From positions 28,822 through 92,821 of the forward strand of contig JASAND010019865.1 in the NCBI GenBank assembly GCA_030248195.1: a stretch of 64,000 nt of DNA, in the 5' to 3' direction. Numbering within the stretch: position 1 is the stretch's first letter; every line of letters starts with the position of its first letter. Shown here in pieces: positions 11,067 through 23,326 of the stretch. The position numbers and the translations under genes were made by a program. Origin of the DNA: Trissonchulus latispiculum (Eukaryota; Nematoda; Enoplea; Enoplida; Ironidae). A model generated the notes under the pieces. That model made no database searches. It had not been told where the DNA came from and saw nothing but the letters and a program-made list of their open reading frames with translations.

Positions 11067-13573
11067 ATCAGTTGGGTACTAATCCCGGGAGGTCTGAGTT
11101 CAAATCCAGTGCGAAGCTGTTTTGGATTGTCTGATTATGCATGTACCATCAATTTCATTCCTTCAGATTGATAAAAAGGTTTTGAATGCGACGAAAATGT
11201 AGGAAATCAGATTGCGAAATTTTTTTAAAATCGCTAAATACGCTAAAGGCTAAAAATGTGCAATTTCTATTGCTGATGGGTCTATCATTTTCCTCTTCTC
11301 GCTGAGAGTTCCTAGCTGTTTTTTGTCGGTCTGGGGGTCTGCACCACCCCGTGGCGTCCCCCCACGTTATTCTATATGGTTCACTATGCTTGGATACTAA
11401 TTAACTTTCTTAAGAAATCGTCATTTCGGACGAAGTCGTTTTGAAAGCTGGTAGAAGTCTTACCTTTGCTTCTGTCTTTAGTCATGTCTTTTTCAGAAAG
11501 TGACTAATCATATATTAAGAACTAATTAGTAGCCCTGAATTTCATGCAGCACATACTAATTAGTAAAGAACTCATGACGTGACAGCCGGTAAATAATGTA
11601 GACACATTCAGTCAAACAAGGCTGATAATTGAGCTAGTGTTAGTTAATTATTTTCGATGCTCCATTGGTAGGTATAGGTGGCGGGAAACATTACTTTTAC
11701 AAATTTGACCTTTAAGATTTAGTCCCAGACGTAAGCTGATACAGCTGTCGGTACCCCGCTCCTCCGAAAGAGATTATCTTTCCTCCGACTGAATATCATA
11801 GTTGTTTTTGTTTAAACTAAAGTCTGACCAAAACATGCGGTGGTGCTAACTTCACGTGAACAGTCAACAGACAGTGTGCCCTTTCTCCGCTGTCTTAGCT
11901 ACCGTCTCAGCTCAACAAAGAACTAAACAGCTCTCCCCTGGCAATGTAGGGGCGAAGGTTTTTATCTGCTTTTTCTGTGTCTGTCTTGTGCTATTTACCA
12001 AACTGCCTACCGTTTCCTGGCTTGGTGTTTGCCTTTCTCCTGAAAGCTGTAACCTTAGAAGGATTCTTTCCTGTAGTTTTGGGTTCTGAGCCCAAAAACA
12101 AAAAGACCCCCTAATGAGTCTCCCCTCACTCTATTCTATTGTGTCCTATTTCCGTGAATAGAGGTGTAATTAAAATCTACTCGCCGTAATTTCTGAGTTA
12201 CTTTTCGAATATTTCTCAGAGACATTATGTGTCCATTTTATCTTACGTAAGCTACAAGGCGCAACATGCTTGTAAAATTCTTGCAATTTTCCCCTATTCT
12301 TCAGAAATGTCTTCTTTCGCCTCTCCTGATATCAACTTTCGCTTAAACCTTACACGAGTGAATTGAATTGAGTTCTTCGAGCTATCTTATGCAATGAGTG
12401 AGTTAAGCAATTGGCCTTTTCAGTATGGATTACTCTTCACCCAAGATTTCTTTATTCTATGGCTAGAATATATATAGACCAAAGCCTTAAAAAAATTTTA
12501 GACCGTTCTACAGTCCTGAATCATATCACTTCTTTCTGACGCACAGACACGGCAAAATATTCTGGGAGAAAAGAGTATTCGCGAAGGCTGGAGGCAGAAA
12601 CCCGAAAAATCGAAAGTTGCGTAAATTCCATCGCCCCCCCAAATTTTCTCCCCAAACACGCGGAAACGAGGCTAAGGATGAGGAGGGGGAGTCATGCCTA
12701 TTTCGTCCCCATTTTAAAAGTTTATATAGTTCAAATGTTTGATAAACAACTTTTTTCCAATTTTAGTACATTTTGAAAAGCAATCTATAGGTTAATCTGG
12801 AGAGTTCCAATCTGGTTAGATGCAGATTTTAATCAGACAATTAATGAAGAATAATTGTTTACAGCATTCTGCTTAAAGTTAACCTTTATTGAACTATAAA
12901 GGCTATTTCAACAATGTTGCCGCAATCTGAATAGTGCGGAAAAATCCGCATTTTTTCAGCCCGAACTAAATTTCTAGATTTATTAAAGCTCCTTATCCAC
13001 TGATATCAATCTAATGCTAATAAAATTAATAAAAGTTGAGCTCAGAAAAAAGACCTTTTCTCTCCGAAAGTATTAATTTTCAATAAGCTATAAATTTTCT
13101 CGAAGTTAATCTTAGGTTTTAGAGCTCGCCAAGCTTTCAACTAGGTTTGTCGTCTTAGCTTGAGGCCTGCCCGGCCTTCAATAGAGCTTGCTGATTTTTC
13201 CCCCTCAAGTTCCTTATACAAACATATGGATTTAATAAATTCGTGCTACATTCTTACATACATTTTGTTGTACTTAGTGGTTTGATGTATCATCTGCATC
13301 TATGTGCTACTTTGTGGTAAACTTTCGCGCTACTTAACCGATTGAACTCGAATTTTAATCTACATTATAAAACTCACTAAAATTTGAAAAGAAGTAGAAC
13401 GGAATCTTAAGATCTTAAGATAATATATTAAGATCTCATTAAGATTTTTCATGTCTTTTTGTAATACATTTATAACTTTTTCATACCATTATATATAACG
13501 GTCGAGTTAGCCAACGAAGAAGAAGCTAAGCTTGCTTAATTTGTCTTTAAAAGAACACTACAAAGAAAACCAG
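11067..13573. other. Unassigned, no gene seen
   Basis: No conserved coding sequence. A box-B-like string (gagttcaaatcca, about 11097) follows the hAT element but lacks a convincing tRNA-like partner. A C-run occurs at about 12630. Confidence 0.5.
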
Positions 13574-13845
13574 GGACGATGTTGTCATTTTTTAAACCCG
13601 GGTAAGTCGCTAACCCGGATTAATTTCATGTGTTGAAGATGGCGAAACTAACCTGGGTTAGCTACTTAACCTGGGTTTAGGCCAGGCGTTGATGAATCGA
13701 ATCGACCCCAGTGGGTCGATGTTGTCATGACCTAAACCCGGGTTAAGTAGGTAACCCGGGGTAACTTTGCTATCCTTAATATATGTAATAAACCCTGGTT
13801 AGCGAATAAATCCGGGTTTAGGCGTTGATGAATCGACCCCTTTGT
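13574..13845. repeat. Two tandem CCCGGGTT palindromic units
   Basis: Two related units, 13577-13700 and about 13716-13842, each start with cgatgttgtcat, then taaacccggg(t), and end with cgggtttaggc (or cctgggtttagg) and gcgttgatgaatcga. Within each unit the ends are inverted copies, so each could fold as a short MITE-like hairpin. The pair looks like two head-to-tail insertions or a duplication. No coding. Confidence 0.7.
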
Positions 13846-13975
13846 TTTTTCAATTTCTATACTTCGACATTATTTTATGATTATGTGGCGATAACATCGA
13901 CCCCTGAGGTTTCTTTTTGTCAATTTCTATACTTCTACATTATTTTTATCATTCTGTGTGGTGCGGACGATTTGA
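13832..13975 (+). repeat. Tandem duplication of about 65 bp
   Basis: Both units contain tcgacccct, then caatttctatactt, cgacattatttt or ctacattattttt, and a gtg-rich end. The copies differ by several substitutions and small indels, so the duplication is not recent. Confidence 0.65.
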
Positions 13976-14147
13976 CTAGGACGAGTGTGTTTTAAGATTC
14001 GTTAGTTATGCTTTTTGAATTTCTAAATCTTGATTTAACTTCTTAATTTAATAAAGCTGAACAAGTGCTCAGTTTTAGCAGCACGCACCCGCTCTGTGCA
14101 GCCTACAGACAGAACCAACGCTAAAGTCAGTGCCATTAAGAGAATTA

Positions 14148-15112
14148 GGGTAAACTCGTTTATAGTGGACACTCGGGTATAGTTGACAATACTAAGCTTC
14201 TGTGCAAATGTAATCCAGTAGGAATAATTTCTTCTGCGGAAATTAACTACATGTGATAGCTCAATCTTTGGGCTATCCAACGACATATCATTTGTGATGC
14301 TACGTTGGATACACTGCGAATACGAAGCATCCAAACATCAAGCATTTTGTGAAAGTTCAAAAATGCTAAGGATTTTGGCAAAAATACTAAGCTTCAGAGC
14401 TTGAGTTCGTGCCCATTTCCGCCAGTGAAGTGGAAAACCTTATGATCATCCGAAAGCAAGTTTTGTGCAGATTAATATAAGCTAATGAAAATTAAAATTT
14501 CGCGGTGCAAATATTTTTTCTGAATTTTTTTCTATTTTCTATCAAATTTCAAACAACTCGGCCTAAGTTGACAATTTCGCCGGGTATAGTGGACACCCCG
14601 AAATCAAAGAATTCTATTCCTTTAAGTCGAAATTTGTTTACATATTCGAAATCAGCGCATTGAAAAACATACCTTTACAAAGTTTCAGCTCAATTGGTTA
14701 AGTTGTGAGGCCTACAGGAGTGGGAACTTGACATGACAAAAGGTTTTAAAACTTCTCCCGCAAAACCACTAATTTGATCATTTTAACATTTGTTACTAAT
14801 TTCTTGTTTTTGGCTTTTATTGCAGTCTGAAATACGTGTAAAACATACGTGACAATATTAGCCGAGTTGTGTCCACTTAGCCCGGACTATGTGTCCACAT
14901 TATCCGAGCTGTCAAAAATTTAGTACAGTTACAGTTTTGCGAAGAATTTTTCCACTTCTCAATACAAAACTACATGTGATATGTCGCTAGAAAGAGGAGA
15001 AAACGTTCTTTTACTTGATATAAAATTTATATGGGATAGCCGCTGAAAATTTTGAGTAATTTTTCTCGGAATGAATTTTTGTCAAAAAGTGTCAACTATA
15101 GACGAGTTTACC
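14148..15112. mobile_element. pogo/Tc1-mariner-type element (965 bp), TA flanked
   Basis: Left end ta-gggtaaactcgtttatagt and right end actatagacgagtttaccc-ta form an inverted repeat of roughly 25 bases. Each is bordered by TA, the target of Tc1/mariner and pogo elements. Subterminal blocks such as gggtatagtggacacc and ttgacaat recur inside in both orientations. The interior has no long reading frame, so it is a non-autonomous copy or an eroded one. Confidence 0.82.
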
Positions 15113-16735
15113 CTACCAAATTAACCAACTAATGCTCCAAGCATAGACTAACTACATAGCCTATTGGTAACTGCGCTTTATCACACGCAAATTTAATTCA
15201 TTAAAAATTACATACTTCACCTAAAGCTGGATAGACGCCGTGTTACTGGTGAGATTAAATTGAAGCCGAGTTTGATTCATTCCAAATGTGAATTCAGCTT
15301 TTTCAGTCAATTTTATTCTAAACCTATAATTTGTATATACACACAACGATATAGTACATACATAGGCTAGATTTATTTGAATTTTAGGCAGGAATATCTT
15401 AATTTTCAATCAAAGCTAATCACGGTTAACATTTTGTGAAGTAACATTCCATAAACTTTTAAGACCTAACGAAGTTGGCTTAAAAATAAGTATTGGCTAA
15501 TGTTGGGTGTGGTCAAAAGTATCTCAAAAATGAGTTTTCAAAGAACCTAAAGAAAGTCCCAAAAGCTTGTCTTCATTCGTTACCTTTTTTGTCATGCATT
15601 ATAAAATTACAACACATATCTGTCTGCTTAAACTTTAGTAAACTATTACAGCATACTCCAACCCTGAATTTTCATTTTCATGGAAATGGGAATGTTTCAA
15701 TCTAGTTCTATGTACTGGACCACGTCACCTAAACTAAAACCTAGAATTTACGTAATACCATTTGCCCTTCCTGTAACGCCGTTGTTAGCGAATCATAAAG
15801 TTTGTCGTCACTATTCAAACGGACGATAAATTGACATACATAAACCAGCCGCTAAATAGTTGTATTAGATAGGTGTTCTGACATTTCACTGGTTTTTCCC
15901 CTCTGTGTATCAGTTTACGAAAGTTTTTGGCCGACTTATTTAGAAGTTATTCCAGCTGGCTTAAAGTCGAAGACAACTTATTGTCAAATCCTCAGAGGTT
16001 TAGAGATTTTATGCAATGGAAACTTGTGCATTTTTTCCTTCAAAGTGCTTAAGTTTTGGAGGACTGCTTGTTGTGCAACAAACCATTTTTTGCTCGTTTT
16101 TTAGAACCTATAACAGCTGTGGTTTTAGAGTATATAGTGATAAGTGTGTGGCACTGCGAATAAAAAGTATTGTAGAGTGAACGCATTATCCCTCCCCCAC
16201 AATCTGACTAGTTTCTCACTCACATTTTTATTGCCTACGTTTAACACACGAGATCTCATCTCGACTTTGAGGTGAAATTACTCGACAACCGTAAGACTTG
16301 AGTTCTAAAAAACGCGTTAAAACATATCCCTTTTGGACAATAAAATATGTAAAAATCATCGAGATCGGAGAATGTCGAAAAAATGACCCAAAAATGGAAC
16401 TCTCCCGTAATTAACTTCGTGGGTAACCGGTAACCGGATCCAGGGATTGGCTTTCTGCAAGCCAGATTTTCCAATACCGCACATTTTTCAGTATGCATTC
16501 GTAACGCGTTATCCGCCTTAGATGAAATTAAATGTTAAATTCTACATTATTAGTGCCTTTGTAGTTTTTATTCCTTGTGGATCCGTGAGCGGCTATTTTA
16601 TCGGCTGTCTTTTCCGCCATAAATGGAATGAAAGGAAAGGCGTGATGCATCCTTAAAAGTTGTACACCATGGCATATTATATTCATCAGTAAGTTTTGAA
16701 CTATGTATACATGCACCTAGTAAAAACTCAACAGT
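15113..16735. other. Unassigned, no gene seen
   Basis: AT-rich sequence. Short open frames (for example 16256-16498, minus) show no family motifs. Confidence 0.5.
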
Positions 16736-17310
16736 ATCATTGCTTCAGTAGCCAATTTTAGTTTCAGTTTTAGTTTCTGTATTAGTCCGCGATCCAAAAT
16801 ATTTTCAGTTCCAGTTTCGGTTTCAGTCGGCAGACCAAAATAGTTTCAGTTTCAGGTTTAGTTTTAGTCGGAGTTTGTAGTTTCAGCACTCAAATAATTA
16901 CGGTTTCTAGCCTTCAGAGTTAACATGAAGTATGTATAATTTGATGAATATTCAACCTCTCCTGTTTACCTATAACCGTACGCCGGCTCGGCTTGGGGAC
17001 TACGTTTTCTATCCGTAGTCTTCTTCTTGTCCGTTTTGCGGTCTGCGGAGAGAAACACCTGACAGGCCTCACGTGGAGCCTAAACGGTGTCGAGCCCTCA
17101 CCAAAAAACCAAAGCCTCTCGTGCTTCATATTGGCAGAACCGCTGCTCAAAACAGTCAAAACTTCAGGTTTTAAGAAAAGCCTGAAACAAGTTTCGGTCC
17201 GAGTTTCAGTTTTTCACGAAAATAATTTCAGTTTCAGTTCTAACTTCAGGTCTCTTCCCAAAATAGTTTCAGTTTCAGTGTCTGAAGCTGTACTAAGTGA
17301 AACCTAGTTC
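16736..17310. repeat. Degenerate GTTTCA/AGTTTC repeat field with inserted repeat copy 3
   Basis: Imperfect agtttcagtttc strings run from 16752 to 16905 and from 17185 to 17290. Between them (about 16985-17065) lies copy 3 of the dispersed repeat, in reverse orientation (ctatccgtagtcttcttctt). The layout, hexamer-like strings at both ends of a unit, recalls the hAT elements at 2493 and 25843, but I found no clear TIR and TSD here. Confidence 0.6.
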
Positions 17311-20300
17311 CCGTTTCAGTACCGCTCTGCCAGTGAAACATTTGCAGGCTCTGCAATTTATTCTGTCACCCTTAAAATTTTTCTCCCTTTCTGCTCTGCT
17401 CTATCTAAGTTTAGATTCTTCTGAAGGAATAAATCAAGAATTATCGGCTTTCCCGGGCGACATCATTTGTTTCTCACCTGGGGAAAGAGTTGGAGTCAAA
17501 GAAGGAATTTTGGTTGATAATTGCTGGCAACAGTGGGACAGAAAATTTATCAACTGGCAAACATTTTAACTCAAAATTGATTCTCGTGACGGGCAAATTT
17601 TTCAACGGGTTAATGGCTTCTTTAGGTTTCTTTCCCCCTCAAGAATTTTAACAAGGTTTAGGCTTTCGGTTACCTCCATAATTTGGCTGTTGGTTTTTTG
17701 TCCAATCATTAGTTTTGAGCAATAGTTTATTTTCTGTCATAAATCTTCCAAGATAACCGAGTTAGGACAGTCGGAATAGTTTCAATCAAGGCTGATGTTT
17801 AATTTTTTCGAAATTTATGGCCAATAATCTAATATTTATGAATGCTATCGGAACATAGTTGTTCGTTTTTCCGACTTGTTACTAAGGTTTTTAGGCTTTG
17901 CTAGATAGTAATATCTTTTTCTGATCCGACAGTCAGTGTGTGTTTGTGACTTTTGACTATTTAAGTTGTTGTGAAACCTGTTACATACGAGAACTAGACA
18001 CCCAGCGCTGCATATTTTGGAGAAGCCTGAAATGATATACTTTGCTAACGTTTACAAAATATAAACAAGTTTATTAGCAAGTTAGTTAGTTGGTTAGTTA
18101 GTTAGGATTCGGACTTGCAGCTACTGAGCGGCATGATTTTACGACATCCACTCTCAAAGTCCGTGGTTCGATCTCCAACCTGGTCACTACTGATCTCAAC
18201 GTTTTACTATTCAACATCAAGATTACATTTGAATTAGTATATTGTTTTTCAAGCTAAGCCTAATTCTGTTCTAAGTTAGTTTCTTCTTTATTAGACAAGA
18301 CTATTTACCTAATTTTTTTGATAAATGATTGTCTCATTTCTTACCCTTTCAGCGTTCACAATTGTCATTTTTTGTCAAAATGTTCTGGTTCTATTTGATC
18401 TATACTTTTTCCTAATGTAACAAAGTGCATTGAGCTAACTACACTACACAGTTGGGCCTCCAATTGAAAGGGTTCCCCCTCATAAACTATTTATTTGATT
18501 TCAATTAAAGTTCATTTCCCAAGGGCACTACTTAGAGCTGGTTGCCACACAAGGAACCAAGAATTTTGAGCTCTAGCTTATCCCTTTGTGCTTTATGAAC
18601 CCCTGATTGGTATACGCGGCAAGTCTGCTATGTATCATCAAAACTTCAGCATATCATCAGTTCAAACTTTCCCACACTAAATTCGATGCTTTTGCAATTA
18701 TGAAGAACCTAAGTAGATTTTCTCGTTTAGTTTTTAAGCAGATGGCAAAATTTCCGACATCTTTTATTATTGTCTGATACGAATTAAATAGAACCTTCTA
18801 CTTTCTTGCTTTCTTTCTATAAAGATCTCCATCTCCTCTCTTGACTACCTATACATTGGTGTATAGCAAACTCCAAACTTTCCATACAAGATACATGAAT
18901 TATTTAGACGGCCAGCCTGTCATGGTAAAACATTATTACCATAAAAATTCCAATAGTATACCACTTTTTTGGTGGAAAGTCTTCCATCCATTTATGGTGT
19001 TATTTATAATGTTTTTTCCAGGCCTGTTTTCGTTTGCCTTCTGCCAGAACTCTAGGCCATAAATTCTCAGATATTTTCTAATTCCTCTGTCTGACAGTTT
19101 AAATGAACTTGGTGGGGGGAAATTAAGTAATATACTTAGTTTTGACGGTATTCGGTGAAATTAAGTTGATCAGATTCAAGCCAAAAGTTTGCGTGTTTAT
19201 ATTGAATACCGGCAGAAAATACCGGACAAATCTGGATATCTGGCATCCGATTTTTAGTTACGAAGGGGATAGGGATGAACAAACTTTCAGATCTATCTTT
19301 CAGACTCCCATTTGTATGTTTCCTACAAAATGTCGTTTTAGTAGCATTTGCTGCGCGAAAGCAGTGAAAACACGTGATTGGTAAAAACCAAACCTAAGTA
19401 CCTATACACCGGAGGGCCAGTAATTTACCATGCGCATTTGCATGCCAGGTTCACTCCTTTTTCCGTTCCGCTGACGTAAATAAGCAAGGCAACCAGTGCT
19501 ACTTGTACTTCATGATTCTTTTCTTTGTATGTGGCGTGTATGTATATGTCAAATCTTTGTATTTGTATCTTCTTAGAAAGTTACCAGCTAAAACTGGAAG
19601 CTTCTAATTGTGACTATGGAGGAAAGAAATCAGGATTTCCAACTCATTTGTTATTCATGAGTTTCGCGAGACCAACAGCCCAAAATCCCCCTTTCCTTTA
19701 TGGGATGCTGCTTTCACAAGTTGAGTTAAGTATGAGTTAACTTCTGTTCGTAAGGACGGAATTAGGGATAATCGACATTCCATGTTGAAATTTTTGTATG
19801 AGCAATGGATAGAATCTTGGCCTGCAATTTCCAATTAAAGTTGTTTTGTATATCTATCATATCTAAAACAATCTAACTATTGAAAATTAAAAACAATACT
19901 ATAATATTAGGTCTCGGTTGTGATATTTCCTAAAAAAATTCGAAAAAGTTTGATTTATTGAATTCAAAAATGTTTGGAAATTTTAGTGTCACAGTATATG
20001 GTTTGTGGCTGCGGGTTTTTCATGTCTTTTCGCGTTAGAAGGATTCGCAGTTCGCACCACAACCAGATCGGCCTCCTAAATTAGCCGAATGTCGAGAAGC
20101 CTTTGGAAATACTCAACCATTGGCTCGAATGAAGTCAAACTGGGTTACCGAGCTGGTGGATCTCGTCTCGTCTATTGCTCCATAATTTTGCTTTGGAAAA
20201 ATGCATTGTTTCTGCGTCCGTGAAACATTCCTGACCGCTGGGACGTGCTGCCCTGCTCCAACTGTGTTGAAAGAACTGGCTCCGTATAAGCATAGCCCAT

Positions 20301-21499
20301 GTGTGAATAAATTTGATTTCTCTGACCATTTTGCCAACCATGAAACCAAACGGCAAAAGCTCATCCTTTAGCGAACTGTAATCGGTTTGGGAAGGTTATA
20401 TAGCATAGACTTTGTCTTAAATTCATTTTTGCTTCCAAATTAATAATCTAAATCTTAAACTTAAGTTCAACTAAATATTTTTACCATTTGTAACAATGGT
20501 TTTGCCATTTTTATAATCACTGTTTTTTGCTGTGTTGAAGGTGGCAGTTTCAACACTTTTTGGGTCAGGGGGGCTGCTTTTTGCACTATAATTTTCCATA
20601 AACCAGAATGTTAGAATTATTATTCTATTTGAGCAGCTGATCTCTGTGATTTCAGATACCATAATAAATAGAAATAGAGATATCGTCTAATCTTAAGAGA
20701 TTTGTCTGTGGCAAATAAATCGAGTTGAAACTGGAATGGCTTGCTTATCCTACAGCTGCAGTGCATTTCTAAAATTGTGTTTAGTTTAAACATCATGTTT
20801 TGCTCTATAATTTTTAAAACTATTGTTAAATTAGATTAGATTTATTAAATAAAAGCAGTATAATTTGGATTTATGGATGGATTTTGTTTGAGTTGCTGAC
20901 AAATCCTAAATAATTTTTTGACACTGAGTGTGGCATTACAGAGTTATCGACAAATTTGAAACCGTTACGCTCTGCGTGCTCTTTTTGGTGACACTATTAA
21001 TTTCAGAACAAATTGCAGACTACCTATGGATAAACTTCAAGTCTTTAAATTCCAAATTTGGAAAAAATTTTGCAAAACAGTAGGACTACCTTTAAATTTT
21101 TGACTAGCACAGCGGTCACCTAACGACAACTTTAGAAGACGTTACTGCACTTGGCCTGTTGACAAGAGAGTTGTGCATCAAAAACTATTTTCAGAGTAAG
21201 ACTTTTCCCGTGCTAGGGAACACCCACTTAAGAAAGTCTTAGGGGTAAAAATTGGATTAAATTTTATGTTTTTTTGAAAGGTCAAAGTGATATAATTATA
21301 AAAAATTTGGAACCTCTCGGGGCTTGTACTGAACTCTTGGGCCATAATTGGGTCTATATTTTTTTTTTGTTAGCTTGTAGGTGAACATGTGCCCAAAAGG
21401 AATCACCACCTTAAGCGCGAGAATACGGTAAGACTTTTCCCATGCAGGCTTTTTTCATTCAGAACGTCAGTGAGCTGTCATTCCTAAGGTAAGAGCATT
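17311..21499. other. Unassigned, no gene seen
   Basis: No conserved coding sequence. There is a short (gttag) tract at 18079-18104 followed by a weak tRNA-like stretch whose box-B-like part is ggttcgatctcc (about 18163). A right-end copy of the GGTGGTGATTCC element family (ccaaaaggaatcaccacc then ttaa) lies at 21394-21413. Confidence 0.45.
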
Positions 21500-21572
21500 G
21501 ATTTCAGTGGTGTAGTGGTAAACACGTCTGTCTGCGAAACAGAAGAACCCTGATTCAATCCCCGGCTGGACT
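21500..21572 (+). repeat. tRNA-derived SINE head
   Basis: tggtgtagtgg matches the Pol III box A pattern and gattcaatcc matches box B, at tRNA-like spacing. Between them tctgt-ctgcgaa-acaga forms an anticodon-arm-like stem and 7-base loop. The T stem pairs poorly, so a functional tRNA is unlikely. A tRNA-derived SINE or pseudogene fits better; its 3' body is not delimited. Confidence 0.6.
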
Positions 21573-23225
21573 AATTCTTTACTTTCAATCCTGATTTAGG
21601 CTGAACTTAGAAAATTCTCTGTCCCTCTCCTGTGTCTGTTTTGATGAAAAGTATACTGTATGGTGCTGAAACAAAAATGACTGAAAGTTTTGCGCAGAAT
21701 GCTTCTTGCAGTACAGGAAGCCCTAACAAAAATCTCCCCGGAATCATAAACTCAGTACAAACTTCTTCGAAATCCAAGAATGTACACTGCTAATAACGTC
21801 ATCTGACTGACTTGACTTTGTCTAAAAGAACAGAAACAGAAATTTAACTCCACCCTTTATTTTACATGACGGACTACGGGATTCCGTTGCTCAATATATA
21901 CAGAGGGGGTTCTAAACTGACTCTGCAAACACTTGACTGTTGCCTACATTCCGTTTTTTATTAATTCATCCAATTAAAATGTGTGGTTTACGGGCGCCAA
22001 TTTGCAGAAGCATTCGGTACCTGACACCACCCCTGGCACAATTGAACCATTACAGAGTGTTTGTTTTTCCATGGAAAAGCTTTTTGCACTATTTTTGAAT
22101 AACAGAAACACCTACAGTTATTTTCGTTCTACACTTCTAAAGGCAAGACCAAAACAAGAGAAAGTTTCCAAATAAATTGACTGAACTGAAAATTTCTAGC
22201 ATTTTTCTGGTGTTTACAAGTTTGTCGACGGTTCAGTTGTCTGTCATCCTTGAACAGGAATGTCTTTTGAAAAGAGCGACTTTAAAGCAAAGTTTGATAA
22301 AAAAACCTTTCCACCAATAAATAAAAAGTTGGCATAAATAAAGTCTGATTTAGCTGAAAGTTCCCGGAGCTTTCTGCGAGCCGCACAGTTGCGAGTCTTT
22401 TATTCAAACTAAGTTTTTATACTTTCAAGTACTAACTACTGATTATCAAGGCACTAGCTAATTTCTGAATTTGAATTGAATTGAATTTGAATTTGAATTT
22501 GAATTGAAAGACGGTCCAGCATGAGCTAGCTGCAATGCTGAAGTTGAAGCAGAGACTTTACCGTTACAACCTAACCTATAGGTTTGATATTAGGAATGAT
22601 TTTGCATTCCTCAACCAATCGATGAATCAATCATTTTACTTAAATCAATCCGGATGTCTTGTCATGAACTAAATTGGTAAATAGGACTTCTCACATGAAC
22701 CCGAAATAAGATTATTTGACCCTGAAATTTTTACCATTTACCATGTTTACAAAAGTGGTTTCTGTGCAACAGGAAAACTGAGCCTAATTTTGGAACCATC
22801 TAGAGTTATCCTTAAATATAGTTCCGTATCACAAAACAGTCCCACGATTTATTTCATCCAACTGCATTAGGTCTATTTACTGTTTCATTTAATTATCTAG
22901 GTATCTCAGAAATCAATTCTGAATAAATGTTGACATTTCAGTTACATTCTCTGAGCACATTTCCTTCTGGCTTTATCTTAACTTCTACTTCTATGAAGCT
23001 GGAAGTTTAATTTAAGGCGAAACAAGCTTTGCCAAAACCCACACTTATTTCCTGTGCAGGGAGGAAAGTTACTCAGAAAAACGTCAAAACTGTCACAAAG
23101 TTGCTAACGTTCCACTCTCCATGTAATTTTTGCTAAGACTTCCTACTCACTCTGAAAAAATATTTTTGTAAGTAAAAGTTAGGTTTAAATAATTTGCAGC
23201 TGGTTAATATCAATTTCTATTGCAG
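21573..23225. other. Unassigned, upstream of the GPCR gene
   Basis: No coding sequence recognised. A small ttgaat/tttgaa repeat is at 22468-22506. The region ends in a pyrimidine stretch and ttgcag, a plausible acceptor for the receptor gene's 5' UTR exon starting at 23226. Confidence 0.5.
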
Positions 23226-23326
23226 GTTTTGGACGATCCAAATGTGCTCTGATGCTAACTGTGCGAACTAATTAACATTAATTAGGTCCTATTAATTGTA
23301 TGCACTAATTTAACACTGATTTCGCG

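Noticed and set aside
18079..18104. CRISPR-like or telomere-like repeat (gttag)
   Set aside because: A short simple-sequence tract in an animal genome; no spacers and too short for a telomeric array.
18108..18190. tRNA or SINE with box B ggttcgatctcc
   Set aside because: Box A is poor and the stems do not pair; too weak to list as a feature.
20113..20364. Minus-strand open frame of 83 codons
   Set aside because: Two overlapping frames look superficially protein-like but no family motif could be named, and no splice or start context supports it.
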